A stretch of DNA of 64,000 nt from an uncultured Alphaproteobacteria bacterium. Lineage in GTDB: Bacteria > Pseudomonadota > Alphaproteobacteria > HIMB59 > GCA-002718135. The DNA lies in contig CABZFN010000001.1 in assembly GCA_902525035.1 (NCBI GenBank), forward strand, positions 164,744-228,743, written 5' to 3'. How positions within the stretch are numbered: position 1 is the stretch's first letter; each line of letters begins with the position of its first letter. The notes under the pieces were generated by a model that was given only the letters and a program-made list of their open reading frames with translations, ran no database searches and was not told the origin of the DNA. Shown here in pieces: positions 18,077-28,181 of this stretch. The position numbers were made by a program, and so were the translations under genes.

Positions 18077-18321
18077 TACCCACCACTAACTGGTGGAAAG
18101 ATTGCAATTTCATCAATTGGTTTTAGATTCAAATTTTCTGAAACATATTCCTGATTAACTGCAAATCTTAAAACATCTTGTAAAAAATGCTTTTTCAGCT
18201 CAGGATATAAATTTTCTAAATATTTTTTTAATTCTTGTATGGTTTTAGGATGATTTATTTCAATTATTTCATCATCTTTATTTGTTATATCCTTAATCCA
18301 AGCAAAATATCGAATTCTCAT
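18076..18321 (-). CDS. moaD: Molybdopterin synthase sulfur-carrier subunit
   Basis: An 81-residue ubiquitin-like protein ending in the required Gly-Gly (IAIFPPVSGG), which is thiocarboxylated for transfer to MoaE. RYFAWIKDITNKDDE at the N-terminus is typical of MoaD. It lies 1 nt after pgsA and overlaps moaE. Confidence 0.93.
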   Translation of the reverse strand: MRIRYFAWIKDITNKDDEIIEINHPKTIQELKKYLENLYPELKKHFLQDVLRFAVNQEYVSENLNLKPIDEIAIFPPVSGG

Positions 18322-18322
18322 T

Positions 18323-18865
18323 TCAAAAGTGTTTTATTGATCCCTTTATATAATCATAAGCTGTATAGAGGGTTAGCACTCCAGCAATCCATAGAAAAGT
18401 CTTACCTAAATAAATAATAAATAATAAATTTAGATTACCCTCAGATAATATAAGTAATCCAAGTGCAGCTAGTTGAAGAAAAGTTTTTGCTTTTGCAATT
18501 CTTGAAACGGGTATACTAATTTTTATTCCAGCTAAGTATTCCCTTAAACCTGATACTGTTATTTCTCTTAATAATATTATTAGGGCAGGAATAGTGTCCC
18601 AATCTTTTATTACACCTTTAGAAGTTAAAATAAGGATAACTGCTGCTACTAATAATTTATCTGCAATTGGATCTAAAAATGTCCCGAAATTTGTTACTTC
18701 ATTTCTTAGTCTTGCTAAATAACCATCAAAGTAATCTGTTATTCCAGCTAAACAAAATAATATAAAGGCAATCCAGCCAAAGTATGGATTTGTAAGATAT
18801 ATGCAAAGAACTATAATTGGTATTATAGCTATTCTAATTATTGTTAGAACATTTGATATATTCAT
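18323..18865 (-). CDS. pgsA: CDP-diacylglycerol-glycerol-3-phosphate 3-phosphatidyltransferase
   Basis: A 180-residue membrane enzyme making phosphatidylglycerol phosphate. The CDP-alcohol phosphotransferase motif DG(x)2AR(x)8G(x)3D(x)3D is visible as DYFDGYLARLRNEVTNFGTFLDPIADK. Several hydrophobic helices follow. It lies between uvrC and moaD, as in many alphaproteobacteria. Confidence 0.95.
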   Translation of the reverse strand: MNISNVLTIIRIAIIPIIVLCIYLTNPYFGWIAFILFCLAGITDYFDGYLARLRNEVTNFGTFLDPIADKLLVAAVILILTSKGVIKDWDTIPALIILLREITVSGLREYLAGIKISIPVSRIAKAKTFLQLAALGLLILSEGNLNLLFIIYLGKTFLWIAGVLTLYTAYDYIKGSIKHF

Positions 18866-18892
18866 TTATATACTTTGTAGATTAAGAATTTT

Positions 18893-20725
18893 TTAAACGC
18901 TATGAAAATATTCATAAATTTTTGTTAGAATTGACTCAGGTATAGATCTAACCTCTTTTAATTCATCTAAACTAGCTAATTTTATTTTTTCCACTGTACC
19001 AAAGTGTTTTTTTAAAATTTTCTTTCTTTTAGGACCAACTCCTTCTATATCATCAAACACGGATTTGACGCTCATCTTTGCTCTTTTTGATCGATGTGTT
19101 GTTATTGCAAATCTGTGCACTTCATCTCTAATATTTTGTAAAAAGTGAAGAAGTGGATTATCTTCATTTAATCTATGTGTAAATTTATCATGTATAAGAA
19201 TTTCTCTACCTGAATCTCTATCCTCACCTTTTGCCATAGAGATAATTGGTATATCTATTTTTAAACTATCTAAAACTTTTTTAGCAGAATTATATTGCCC
19301 TTTACCTCCGTCTATAAGTAATAAATTTGGCAAATCTAATTCGTCTTGAAATTTTAAATTATTAAATCTCCTAGTTAGCATTTCTTTCATCATATAATTA
19401 TCATCAACTTTATTTTTGTTGTCTTCAAGATCAAATCGAATATTAAATTTTCTATAATTTGATTTTATAAATCCATTTTGATTATATGCAACCATTACAC
19501 CTATAGGATATTTTCCAAATGTATGGCTATTATCATAAGCTTCTATTTTTATAATTTCATCTTTGAGTTTGAACATTTTTTTTATTTCCACATTAAAATT
19601 ATCAAAAGATTTAAGTTTATTTAATTTAATATGTAAATTTATTTTAGAATTTTTTTCCGCAAATTTTAGTAAATTTTTTTTAGGTCCTTTTGATGGTTTA
19701 ATGAATTTTGTTTTATCAAAATTTTTTCCTAAAATTTGTGAATTATTATCTTTATTAATAGCTATGTTTGTAATAATTATTTCCGGGATATCTTTTTCTA
19801 CATAAAATATATTTAGGAAACCTAACATTATTTCCTCGTGATCCAATAAGTTGTCATGATCTGGATAGAAAGCTTTGCCACCATATGATGTATTATTTCT
19901 AAAAAAACTTCCATAAATACATGTTTTTCCTTCATTTGATGTTATTGCAAAAATGTCAGCATTTTTTATATCCTTAATCTTAATTGAATTATTTTGTTCA
20001 ATATGTCTTAAAGCTTTAAGTCTATCTCTTAAAGATGCTGCTAATTCGAAATTATTTTTTTTCGATGCCTTATACATTTGATCTGTAAAATTTTTTTGTA
20101 TTTTTTGAGAATTGCCACTGCTTAGAAAATCATCTGCTGCCTCAATTAATTTTGAATATGCTTCTTTCGTTATTTTTCCTCCGCAAGGACCAGAACATCT
20201 TTTAAGATAATAATTGAAGCACAATTTATTTCCTGCATTTACTTCTTTATCTGTGCATGACCTTAAAAGAAATATTCGTTGTATTGTATTAATAGTTCTA
20301 TTTACTGCATCTGGACTTGCAAATGGTCCATAATATCTACCCTTTTTCTTTTGAGGACCACGATGTTTTTCAATTCTAGGAAAATCATGTTCTGATGAAA
20401 TAAATATATAGGGGAATGATTTATCATCTCTTAAAAGAACATTAAATCGCGGCTTATGTTTTTTAATTAAATTACATTCAAGGATAATTGCTTCTAACTC
20501 TGTATTTGTTACAAAGAAGTTCATTGATTTAGTTAGACTAACCATTCTTTGAATTCTTCTGGTTAAGTTATTTAAAGATAGATAATTCTTTACTCTATTA
20601 GATAATACTTTTGCTTTTCCAATATATAGAATGTTACCCTTTTCATCTTGCATTTGGTATACACCGGGTTGGTTTGGCAAAGTTTTAGATGTAGCCTTAA
20701 TAATTTCTTGTCCAAGAAGCGTCAT
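18893..20725 (-). CDS. uvrC: Excinuclease ABC subunit C
   Basis: A 610-residue nuclease of nucleotide excision repair. Domains in order: GIY-YIG nuclease (QPGVYQMQDEKGNILYIGKAK, about residues 19-39), a Cys-rich region (LRSCTDKE... CFNYYLKRCSGPCGG), the UVR motif near residue 210, the RNase H-like C-terminal nuclease (EAYDNSHTFGKYPIGVMVAY, LLLIDGGKGQ, HRFAITTHR), and the terminal helix-hairpin-helix (FDDIEGVGPKRKKILKKHFG). Length is normal. It is the first gene of the uvrC-pgsA-moaDE run. Confidence 0.96.
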   Translation of the reverse strand: MTLLGQEIIKATSKTLPNQPGVYQMQDEKGNILYIGKAKVLSNRVKNYLSLNNLTRRIQRMVSLTKSMNFFVTNTELEAIILECNLIKKHKPRFNVLLRDDKSFPYIFISSEHDFPRIEKHRGPQKKKGRYYGPFASPDAVNRTINTIQRIFLLRSCTDKEVNAGNKLCFNYYLKRCSGPCGGKITKEAYSKLIEAADDFLSSGNSQKIQKNFTDQMYKASKKNNFELAASLRDRLKALRHIEQNNSIKIKDIKNADIFAITSNEGKTCIYGSFFRNNTSYGGKAFYPDHDNLLDHEEIMLGFLNIFYVEKDIPEIIITNIAINKDNNSQILGKNFDKTKFIKPSKGPKKNLLKFAEKNSKINLHIKLNKLKSFDNFNVEIKKMFKLKDEIIKIEAYDNSHTFGKYPIGVMVAYNQNGFIKSNYRKFNIRFDLEDNKNKVDDNYMMKEMLTRRFNNLKFQDELDLPNLLLIDGGKGQYNSAKKVLDSLKIDIPIISMAKGEDRDSGREILIHDKFTHRLNEDNPLLHFLQNIRDEVHRFAITTHRSKRAKMSVKSVFDDIEGVGPKRKKILKKHFGTVEKIKLASLDELKEVRSIPESILTKIYEYFHSV

Positions 20726-20858
20726 TTTATCAATCGCAAATAATTATTATTTCATTAAATAGGAATTTTATAAAATTAATAAATAACTAACAAGATTATT
20801 GTAGTTCATTTTATAATTAATTTAATGTAGGTAAGAATAATATATTAAGGGATTTATT

Positions 20859-22628
20859 ATGGTAAAAATGACGACAGAAGAGGCTTTCGTAAAAGTTTTA
20901 CAAAAACACGGTATTCAGCACGCTTTTGGAATAATTGGATCTGCATTTATGCCAATATCAGATCTTTTCCCTAAAGCTGGAATAACATTCTGGGATGTTG
21001 CTCACGAATCAAATGGTGGAATTATGGCTGATGGCTATACTAGATCAACTGGTAAAATCGCAATGTGTATTGCTCAAAATGGACCTGGTATAACTGGCTT
21101 GGTTACACCTATAAAAACTGCTTTTTGGAATCATACTCCAATGCTCTTAGTTACTCCTCAAGCAGCTAATAAAACTATTGGTCAAGGAGGTTTCCAAGAA
21201 GTCGAACAAATGAACTTATTTAAAGATATGGTGTGTTATCAAGAAGAAGTAAGAGATCCCTCTAGAGTTGCAGAAGTTTTAAATAGAGTTATTTCAAAAG
21301 CTATTAAAGGATCTGCTCCTGCTCAATTAAATATACCAAGAGATTTTTGGACTCAAGTTGTTGATATTGATCTGCCACCTATAATTAAATTTGAAAGACC
21401 TTCAGGTGGAACTGAAGCAATTAAGGAAGCCGCAGATCTTTTATCTAATGCAAAATTCCCAGTCATTTTATCTGGTGCTGGAGTGATTTTAGCTAACGCT
21501 ATTGATGATTGCAAAAAACTTGCTGAAAAATTAAGTGCTCCAGTAGCTTGCGGATACCAACACAATGATAGTTTTCCTGGCAAACATCCCCTTGCGGTTG
21601 GTCCTTTAGGATACAATGGATCTAAAGCAGCAATGGAAATAATATCTAAAGCAGATGTAGTTTTAGCACTTGGCACAAGATTAAATCCCTTCTCAACTTT
21701 ACCAGGTTATGGAATAGATTATTGGCCAAAAAATGCGGATATTATTCAAGTTGATATCAATTCTGATCGCATTGGTTTAACAAAAAAAATAAGTGTTGGT
21801 ATTTGTGGAGATGCGAAACTAGTTGCACAACAAATTTTAGAAAACCTTAAAACAAATGCAGGTAATAAAGATAGAACAGAACGAGAGAACTTAATTCATA
21901 AGACAAAGTCAGCTTGGCTTCAAACACTAACTGGCCTTGATCATGAAGAAGATGATCCTGGCACATCTTGGAATAAAGATTCACGAGATAGAGAACCAGA
22001 AAAAATGTCACCAAGAATGGCATGGCGAGCTATTCAAGCAGGACTACCTGAAGATGCTATTATATCAAGTGATATAGGAAATAACTGTGCAATTGGTAAT
22101 GCTTATCCAACATTTGAGAACGGTAGAAAGTATTTGGCGCCTGGTTTATTTGGACCATGTGGTTATGGGTTTCCATCTGTAATTGGAGCAAAAATAGGTT
22201 GTCCTAATACACCAGTTGTTGGCTTTGCAGGTGACGGCGCATTTGGAATTAGTATGAGTGAAATGACTTCTTGTAATAGAGAAGGTTGGCCAAATATAAC
22301 AATGATAATTTTTAGAAATTATCAATGGGGAGCGGAGAAAAGAAATACTACACTTTGGTATAATAATAATTTTATTGGAACAGAACTTGATCTTAAATTA
22401 AGCTATGCAAAGATTGCAGAAGCATGTGGATTTAAAGGTGTTAAAGTTTACTCTCAAGAGGAACTAACAGAAGCTTTACAACAATCTTGCAAAGATCAAA
22501 TGGAAGGTGTTACCACTTTTATAGAAGTTATGTTAAATCAAGAACTAGGAGAACCTTTTAGAAGAGATGCTATGAAAGCACCAGTTGAAGTTGCTGGAAT
22601 TGATCCTAAAGATACAGTAGTTCAATAA
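20859..22628 (+). CDS. xsc: Sulfoacetaldehyde acetyltransferase
   Basis: A 589-residue ThDP enzyme that converts sulfoacetaldehyde plus phosphate to acetyl phosphate plus sulfite, the key C-S cleavage of taurine and related sulfonates. The N-terminal PYR domain has the catalytic Glu in DVAHESNGG and the Xsc-typical IIGSAFMPISDLFPKAGI. The PP domain has VVGFAGDGAFGISMSEM...FRN (GDG-N motif). Length and sequence fit Xsc better than acetolactate synthase. An AAGGGA Shine-Dalgarno precedes the start. It stands alone here, but pta, a taurine-type aminotransferase, ald and comDE lie 22-40 kb to the right. Confidence 0.93.
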   Translation: MVKMTTEEAFVKVLQKHGIQHAFGIIGSAFMPISDLFPKAGITFWDVAHESNGGIMADGYTRSTGKIAMCIAQNGPGITGLVTPIKTAFWNHTPMLLVTPQAANKTIGQGGFQEVEQMNLFKDMVCYQEEVRDPSRVAEVLNRVISKAIKGSAPAQLNIPRDFWTQVVDIDLPPIIKFERPSGGTEAIKEAADLLSNAKFPVILSGAGVILANAIDDCKKLAEKLSAPVACGYQHNDSFPGKHPLAVGPLGYNGSKAAMEIISKADVVLALGTRLNPFSTLPGYGIDYWPKNADIIQVDINSDRIGLTKKISVGICGDAKLVAQQILENLKTNAGNKDRTERENLIHKTKSAWLQTLTGLDHEEDDPGTSWNKDSRDREPEKMSPRMAWRAIQAGLPEDAIISSDIGNNCAIGNAYPTFENGRKYLAPGLFGPCGYGFPSVIGAKIGCPNTPVVGFAGDGAFGISMSEMTSCNREGWPNITMIIFRNYQWGAEKRNTTLWYNNNFIGTELDLKLSYAKIAEACGFKGVKVYSQEELTEALQQSCKDQMEGVTTFIEVMLNQELGEPFRRDAMKAPVEVAGIDPKDTVVQ

Positions 22629-24233
22629 TTATTTCTGATCGTTAATAATTAAGTCTGATGCTTTTTCAGCAATCATCATAGTAGGAGCATTCGTATTACC
22701 TGATGTTATAGTTGGCATCACAGATGCATCAACAACTCTTAAGTTATTTATTCCTTTTACTTTAAGATTATCATTTACAACTGAGTCTTCATCATTACCC
22801 ATTTTACACGTGCTTACTGGATGAAAAATAGTGTTTGCAAATTTACTAGCTTCTTTTGCTAGAGATTGATTATCTTTATATTGTATTCCCGGCCTATATT
22901 CTTCTGGTTCATAATTTTTATATGCTTTTGATTCTAAAACTATTTTTCTTACAATTTTAATTGATTTTCCTGCAATTTCCCTATCTTCATCAGTAGATAA
23001 GTAGTTCATTTTTATTTGAGGATAAATTCTAGTATCTGAAGATTTAATTTCTATTGAACCTCTACTTGTAGGACGAATATTTGTTATTGTAGGAGTGAAT
23101 GCTGGAAATTTATGCAGTCCTGCTTTTCCTAATAAATCAGTACTAGCTGGCGAGATATGAAATTGTAGATTAGGGTTTTCTAAATACGAATCACTTTTAA
23201 TAAACCCACACAAGTAACTTGCCCCAACTGTTAATGGTCCTTTTTTATAAATTAAATAATTTAAACCTGTTAAAAATTTTTTTGTAAAACTATGATATAT
23301 GTCATTTAATGTTTCTAAGTTTTTAATTTTGTAAACTGGTCTTAACATCAAATGATCAGTTAAATTTCTCCCAACACTATTAATTTCTTTTACAATACTA
23401 ATATTATTTTCATTTAAAAGTTTACCTGGGCCAATACCTGAAGCTTGTAATATATGTGGAGATCCAATTGTTCCACCAGATAATAAAACTTCATTAATTA
23501 CAGAATATGTAAATTCTTCGTTTCCTCTCCATACATTTACATTTTTTACTTTGAAGTTTTCAAAAGTTAAATTTTTAACATGCGCCTCAGTTATAATTTT
23601 TAAATTTTTTCTATTTTTGATAGGATTTAAGAAGGCAACTGCAGCACTACATCTATACCCTTTATCAATTGTCATAGGGAAATAACCCATTCCTTCGTTA
23701 TCACCATCATTGAAGTCATTATTTTTTTTATAACCAAACTCTTGAGACGCTTCCAAAAATAAATCTAATAATTTAAATTTTGATCTAATTTTTTCAACTT
23801 TGATTGGGCCACCACTTCCATGAAAGTCACTTTTGGAAATTCTATAATCTTCTGATTTTTTAAAATACGGTAAAACATCTTCCCAAGACCATCCAACATT
23901 ACCTAATTGTCTCCAATAATTATAATCATTCGCATGACCTCTTATATAAAGCATGCCATTAATTGATGAACTACCACCTAAAGTTTTTCCTCTTGGGATG
24001 AGCATTTTTCTATTGTTGCAAAATTCCTCTTCTTCTGTTGTAAAACACCAATCAGTTTTAGAATTATGCATAGTTTTAAAATAACCCCCAGGAATATGTA
24101 TCCAAGGATTAGTATCTTTGCCCCCAGCTTCAATCAAAAGTACTTTGATATTTTCATTCTCTGATAGTCTATTTGCTAATATGCAACCTGCTGTACCTGC
24201 ACCGATAATAATATAGTCAAAACTTTCGTTCAT
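22629..24233 (-). CDS. GMC family FAD oxidoreductase (choline dehydrogenase-like)
   Basis: A 534-residue flavoprotein. The FAD-binding DYIIIGAGTAGCILANRL is at the N-terminus, GGSSSINGMLYIRG follows near residue 86, and the C-terminal active-site region HPVSTCKMG...VVDASVMPTITSGNTNAPTMMIAEK is complete. It belongs with BetA-like choline or alcohol dehydrogenases. No betB or betI is adjacent, so the alcohol substrate is open; an aminoethanol-type or C2/C3 sulfonate alcohol is possible given xsc 1 nt away on the other strand. Confidence 0.85.
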   Translation of the reverse strand: MNESFDYIIIGAGTAGCILANRLSENENIKVLLIEAGGKDTNPWIHIPGGYFKTMHNSKTDWCFTTEEEEFCNNRKMLIPRGKTLGGSSSINGMLYIRGHANDYNYWRQLGNVGWSWEDVLPYFKKSEDYRISKSDFHGSGGPIKVEKIRSKFKLLDLFLEASQEFGYKKNNDFNDGDNEGMGYFPMTIDKGYRCSAAVAFLNPIKNRKNLKIITEAHVKNLTFENFKVKNVNVWRGNEEFTYSVINEVLLSGGTIGSPHILQASGIGPGKLLNENNISIVKEINSVGRNLTDHLMLRPVYKIKNLETLNDIYHSFTKKFLTGLNYLIYKKGPLTVGASYLCGFIKSDSYLENPNLQFHISPASTDLLGKAGLHKFPAFTPTITNIRPTSRGSIEIKSSDTRIYPQIKMNYLSTDEDREIAGKSIKIVRKIVLESKAYKNYEPEEYRPGIQYKDNQSLAKEASKFANTIFHPVSTCKMGNDEDSVVNDNLKVKGINNLRVVDASVMPTITSGNTNAPTMMIAEKASDLIINDQK

Positions 24234-24307
24234 AATTTAGAATAATTTATTTATTATATACTATTTAATTTAAACATATAACTAACTTTAATAATTAAAA
24301 ATTTTCA

Positions 24308-25219
24308 ATGGATATTTTATTTTCAATTATTGGATTAGGACTTCTAGTTTTAGGTGCTGAAATAATTATTAGAGGTTCAGTTAGTTTTGGAAGAAAGATT
24401 AATATCTCATTGTTTGCAATTGGTGCTGTAATTGTAGCGGGGGGAACATCATTACCTGAATTGGCAAGCAGTATTAACGCAGTTCTTAATGATTTTTCAG
24501 ATCTTGCTTTAGGCGCTGTAGTTGGAAGTAACATTGCAAACTTGATACTTGTAATGGCCACAACAACATTAATTTTTCCAATTGTAAATATAAATAAAAA
24601 TCAGATTAACCAAGCTTGGATAAATATTATTTTAGGAATTGTATTAATTATTATGACTTTTTTTTATTTTAATTTTATTTTTGGACTAGTAGCAATTACA
24701 TCATTAATCTATCTAATGTATGTTCAAATAAAAAAAGGAGAAATTGATAATTTAGAAATAGATAAAAATGATTATTCAATAACAATCTCATTAATATTAA
24801 TTATAATTGGTATAGCATGTTTAGTATTTGGTGCAGATTTACTTGTTGATTCAGCAATTAAAATTGCAAGAACGTATAATGTTCCAGCTTCAGTAATTGG
24901 ATTATCATTAGTAGCTTTTGGAACTTCTCTTCCAGAACTTGCAGTTGGTATTGTTTCTGCATTTAGAAAAAAGATTGATTTTGCTCTAGGAAATATTCTG
25001 GGGTCTAATATTTATAATGTATTAGGTGTTCTAGGTATTAGTTCATTTTTTGGTAATTTTAAAGTTCCTGCAATTTTAGCAAATCAAGACTTATACTTCA
25101 TGCTATCAATTACAGCATTAATTTTAATGTTTATGATATTTGCAAAAAAAATTGGACGTATTTACGGAATTATCGGATTAACTTTGTATTTTGGATATAT
25201 GTATTTCATTTACATATAA
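24308..25219 (+). CDS. Ca2+/Na+ antiporter (CaCA family, YrbG-like)
   Basis: A 303-residue membrane protein with about ten hydrophobic helices and internal two-fold symmetry. The two alpha-repeats are explicit: GGTSLPELASSINA...GAVVGSNIANL and FGTSLPELAVGIVSA...GNILGSNIYNVLG. These residues bind cations in CaCA exchangers. It probably exchanges sodium for calcium or another divalent cation. It is followed by cysQ 34 nt later. Confidence 0.9.
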   Translation: MDILFSIIGLGLLVLGAEIIIRGSVSFGRKINISLFAIGAVIVAGGTSLPELASSINAVLNDFSDLALGAVVGSNIANLILVMATTTLIFPIVNINKNQINQAWINIILGIVLIIMTFFYFNFIFGLVAITSLIYLMYVQIKKGEIDNLEIDKNDYSITISLILIIIGIACLVFGADLLVDSAIKIARTYNVPASVIGLSLVAFGTSLPELAVGIVSAFRKKIDFALGNILGSNIYNVLGVLGISSFFGNFKVPAILANQDLYFMLSITALILMFMIFAKKIGRIYGIIGLTLYFGYMYFIYI

Positions 25220-25253
25220 CTTTAATTAATAGAAAAATTCTATTAAAAGAATC

Positions 25254-26045
25254 ATGAATTTAGAATTACATAAATCAAAAAATTTATTAAAAATGTTAAA
25301 TACTGCTATAGATGCAGGTAAGGAAATTCAAAAAGTATATAAAAAATCTTTTAATGTAGAAATAAAAGATGATAATTCACCTATTACCGAAGCTGATATA
25401 AAATCAAATAATTTAATTTTAAATAGATTAAAATCATTTAATCCAAATGTTCCTATATTAAGCGAAGAAAGTCTAATTGAATGGAAAGAAAGAAAAACTT
25501 GGAATTCATACTGGTTAATAGATCCATTAGATGGAACTAAAGAATTTATAAAAAAAAATGGAGAATTTACGGTTAATATTGCATTAATAAAAAATAACAC
25601 ACCAATATTTGGTATTATATATGCGCCTGCCAAATCTTTGCTATATTATGCATTAAAAAACTATGGCGCATATAAATTAATTACAGAGTCAAATATTGAA
25701 TCAACTAAAGATTTTATAAAAATAAATTCAGTAAAAGACAAAAATAATTTAACAAAGGTTATTGGTAGTCGATCACATTCTAATAAAGATTTTGATAATT
25801 GGATAAATGATAATTGTAATAATTTTGAACTAATCCAAATTGGGAGCTCTCTTAAATTTTGTTACTTAGCTGAATGTAAAGCAAATATCTATCCAAGATT
25901 AGGACCAACCTCAGAATGGGATATTGCTGCGGGACATATTATTCTTGAAGAGGCTGGAGGATCAATTAAAGATTTTAATGAAAATAAATTACTATACAAC
26001 ACAAAAGAAAGTGTTATTAACCCAAATTTTATCGCTAAAATTTAA
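25254..26045 (+). CDS. cysQ: 3'(2'),5'-bisphosphate nucleotidase CysQ
   Basis: A 263-residue inositol-monophosphatase superfamily enzyme. The metal-binding motifs are SEES near residue 65, WLIDPLDGTKEFIKKNGEFTVNIAL, and SEWDIAAGHIILEEAGG. CysQ converts PAP to AMP, clearing the by-product of PAPS use. It precedes the APS-kinase-like and nucleotidyltransferase genes with short gaps, suggesting a unit handling sulfated or phosphorylated nucleotides. A general phosphatase role is the alternative. Confidence 0.88.
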   Translation: MNLELHKSKNLLKMLNTAIDAGKEIQKVYKKSFNVEIKDDNSPITEADIKSNNLILNRLKSFNPNVPILSEESLIEWKERKTWNSYWLIDPLDGTKEFIKKNGEFTVNIALIKNNTPIFGIIYAPAKSLLYYALKNYGAYKLITESNIESTKDFIKINSVKDKNNLTKVIGSRSHSNKDFDNWINDNCNNFELIQIGSSLKFCYLAECKANIYPRLGPTSEWDIAAGHIILEEAGGSIKDFNENKLLYNTKESVINPNFIAKI

Positions 26046-26056
26046 ATTATAAACAA

Positions 26057-26470
26057 ATGAAAATACTTATTTTTGGTCTTCCTGGAGCTGGTAAAACTTG
26101 GTTAGCAGAAAGGCTTATTAAAGTAATAGATAATTGTGCTTGGTATAACGCAGATGTAGTGAGGAAGTCAGCAAACGACTGGGATTTTACTATGGAAGGT
26201 AGAATACGACAAGCCAATAGAATGAAAACATTTGCTGATTTCGAAAAACAAAATGGAAGATGGGTTATTTGCGACTTTGTAGCTCCAACTGAAAAAGCAA
26301 GAGAAGCTTTTGAGCCCGATTTTATTATCTGGCTTGATACTATTAAAGAAGGTAGGTTTGAAGATACCAATAAAATGTTTGAACAACCAAATAAAACTGA
26401 CATTAAAATAACCAAATTTTTATCAGATGAAGAAATAGAAAATCTAGCAAAGGAGATTAAAAATGTTTGA
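26057..26470 (+). CDS. Adenylylsulfate-kinase-like P-loop protein
   Basis: A 137-residue P-loop kinase with Walker A GLPGAGKTW (residues 7-15), then NADVVRKSANDWDFTMEGRIRQANRM, which parallels the DGDNVR...GF...R...R region of APS kinase (CysC). It is shorter than CysC (about 170-200 residues) and lacks parts of the C-terminal lid. It overlaps the next nucleotidyltransferase gene by 8 nt. It could phosphorylate APS or a small related substrate. Function is inferred only from the fold. Confidence 0.6.
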   Translation: MKILIFGLPGAGKTWLAERLIKVIDNCAWYNADVVRKSANDWDFTMEGRIRQANRMKTFADFEKQNGRWVICDFVAPTEKAREAFEPDFIIWLDTIKEGRFEDTNKMFEQPNKTDIKITKFLSDEEIENLAKEIKNV

Positions 26471-26858
26471 TTGGAAAAAACCAACAGTACAAATGTTAGG
26501 TAGATGGCAACCATGGCATGACGGACATACAGAATTATTTAAAAGAGCACTCCAGAAAACAGGTCAGGTATGTATTATGTATCGTGACGTGGGAGGTGTA
26601 GATGCAGGTGTAGAAGGTCAAGCTGACAATCCATTTCAATTTGAAGAAGTAAAAGCAAAAATTAATGAAGGTTTAGCTCTACATGGTTTTACTGATGGCA
26701 AAGAATACGTAGTTGTTAAGGTTCCAAACATTATTGATATTTCTTATGGAAGAGGAGTTGGTTATTCGTTTACAGAACATGATTTAGGAAAAGAGATACA
26801 TGATATCTCGGCGACAAAAATTAGAAATGAAATGAGAGTTAAAGGGGAATTAAAATAA
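26463..26858 (+). CDS. Small HxGH-type nucleotidyltransferase
   Basis: A 131-residue protein with the nucleotidyltransferase motif as RWQPWHDGHTELFKRAL near residue 14-30 and a C-terminal ISATKIRNEMR, both standard for the HIGH/nucleotidylyl transferase superfamily (cytidylyltransferases, ATP sulfurylase-like enzymes). It is coupled to the APS-kinase-like gene by an 8-nt overlap. The pair might make an activated nucleotide, possibly of a sulfur compound, with CysQ clearing a bisphosphate by-product. Substrate unknown. Confidence 0.6.
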   Translation: MFDWKKPTVQMLGRWQPWHDGHTELFKRALQKTGQVCIMYRDVGGVDAGVEGQADNPFQFEEVKAKINEGLALHGFTDGKEYVVVKVPNIIDISYGRGVGYSFTEHDLGKEIHDISATKIRNEMRVKGELK

Positions 26859-26859
26859 G

Positions 26860-28179
26860 CTAAATTTTCTCTCCTGCTGGTTTTCCATATCCAACATTTT
26901 TTTTCCCATATCGTCTTACTCTTACATTACATTGTTCTGCATGACCTATAAAACCCTCTAAATGTGAAAGTCTAGATCCATATTCCCCGATGAGAGTTGC
27001 AGCTTCATCAGTCGTAATTTTTTGATAAGTGTGGGTTTTAATAAACTTGCCAACCCATAAACCGCCAGTATATCTTCCAGCTTTTTTAGTCGGAAGTGTA
27101 TGGTTAGTGCCTATCACTTTGTCACCATTTGCAACATTAGTTCTAGCACCCAAAAATAGAGCTCCATAAGATGTCATATTTTCTAAAAACCAATCATCTT
27201 TTTTTGTCATAACTTGAACGTGCTCTGATGCTATTTCATTTGCTTTAGATAACATCTCCTCATAGGTATCACATAAAATAATTTCCCCATAATCTCTCCA
27301 GCTTATACTTGCTGTTTCTTTAGTAGGTAATATTTCTAAAATTCTATCAATCTCTTTAAATGTTTCTTCTGCAAGTTTTCTTGAGTTTGTTATCATTACA
27401 GCAGGAGAATTATATCCATGTTCAGCTTGTCCTAACAGATCAGTTGCACATATTTCACCATCAACAGTTTCATCAGCAATAACCATTGTTTCTGTTGGAC
27501 CAGCAAATAAATCTATACCAACTCTGCCATACAATTGTCTTTTCGCTTCAGCAACAAATGCATTGCCAGGTCCAACAAGCATATCAACTGATTTAATAGT
27601 TTCTGTACCAATAGCCATTGCACCAACTCCTTGCATTCCACCTAAGACATAAATTTCGTGAGCACCACCCATTTTCATTGCTGTTACAACTGCTGGATTT
27701 GGTTTACCTTTAAAAGGTGGAGTTGTGGCTACAATTCTTGGTACACCAGCAACAGAGGCAGTAACAACTGACATATGTGCAGAAGCTACCATTGGAAATT
27801 TACCAGCCGGAACGTAGCAACCGACTGCTTGTACAGGTATATTCTTATGACCAAGAATAACACCTGGATGCGTTTCTACTTCTAGTTCGTTTAAAGTTTT
27901 TAGTTGTGCTTCAGCAAATGACCGTACTTGTTTTTGAGCAAATTTAATATCTTCTTTATCATCATCAGAGACTTCACTGATTAATTGATTAATTTGATCT
28001 TCATTTAATCTAAAACTATCTGGTGAATAGTTATCAAATTTTTGTGATAACTCTCTTATATGCTTATCACCTTCCGACTCAATTTTACTTAATGTTTCCT
28101 CTACAATTTTTTTAACTTTATCATTGTCTTCAATTCTTTGTTTTTCATTTAAACCTTTTTTTAAATATGCAATTGTCAT
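26860..28179 (-). CDS. HisD-family dehydrogenase, HpsN-like (sulfopropanediol type)
   Basis: A 439-residue zinc-dependent NAD dehydrogenase of the HisD superfamily. Zn and catalytic residues of HisD are kept: GQAEHG (Gln, His), ASEHVQV (Glu-His), [13 protein letters not shown] (Asp), and a C-terminal GHAEQ histidine. However, the [22 protein letters not shown] region is the catabolic subgroup that includes HpsN, which oxidises (R)-2,3-dihydroxypropane-1-sulfonate to sulfolactate, rather than biosynthetic HisD. It is 2 nt downstream of NTF2-like A and so sits in the LacI-type operator-linked transcript. Its substrate may be DHPS or the island's unknown compound. Confidence 0.7.
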   Translation of the reverse strand: MTIAYLKKGLNEKQRIEDNDKVKKIVEETLSKIESEGDKHIRELSQKFDNYSPDSFRLNEDQINQLISEVSDDDKEDIKFAQKQVRSFAEAQLKTLNELEVETHPGVILGHKNIPVQAVGCYVPAGKFPMVASAHMSVVTASVAGVPRIVATTPPFKGKPNPAVVTAMKMGGAHEIYVLGGMQGVGAMAIGTETIKSVDMLVGPGNAFVAEAKRQLYGRVGIDLFAGPTETMVIADETVDGEICATDLLGQAEHGYNSPAVMITNSRKLAEETFKEIDRILEILPTKETASISWRDYGEIILCDTYEEMLSKANEIASEHVQVMTKKDDWFLENMTSYGALFLGARTNVANGDKVIGTNHTLPTKKAGRYTGGLWVGKFIKTHTYQKITTDEAATLIGEYGSRLSHLEGFIGHAEQCNVRVRRYGKKNVGYGKPAGEKI

Positions 28180-28181
28180 AA

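Noticed and set aside
20859..22628. Acetolactate synthase as the identity of the ThDP enzyme
   Set aside because: The N-terminal GSAFMPISDLFPKAGI region, the overall length and the pta/tpa/comDE context fit Xsc; no ilvN partner follows.
26860..28179. Biosynthetic histidinol dehydrogenase
   Set aside because: The [16 protein letters not shown] region is that of the catabolic HpsN-like group and no other his gene is nearby, although zinc ligands are shared.
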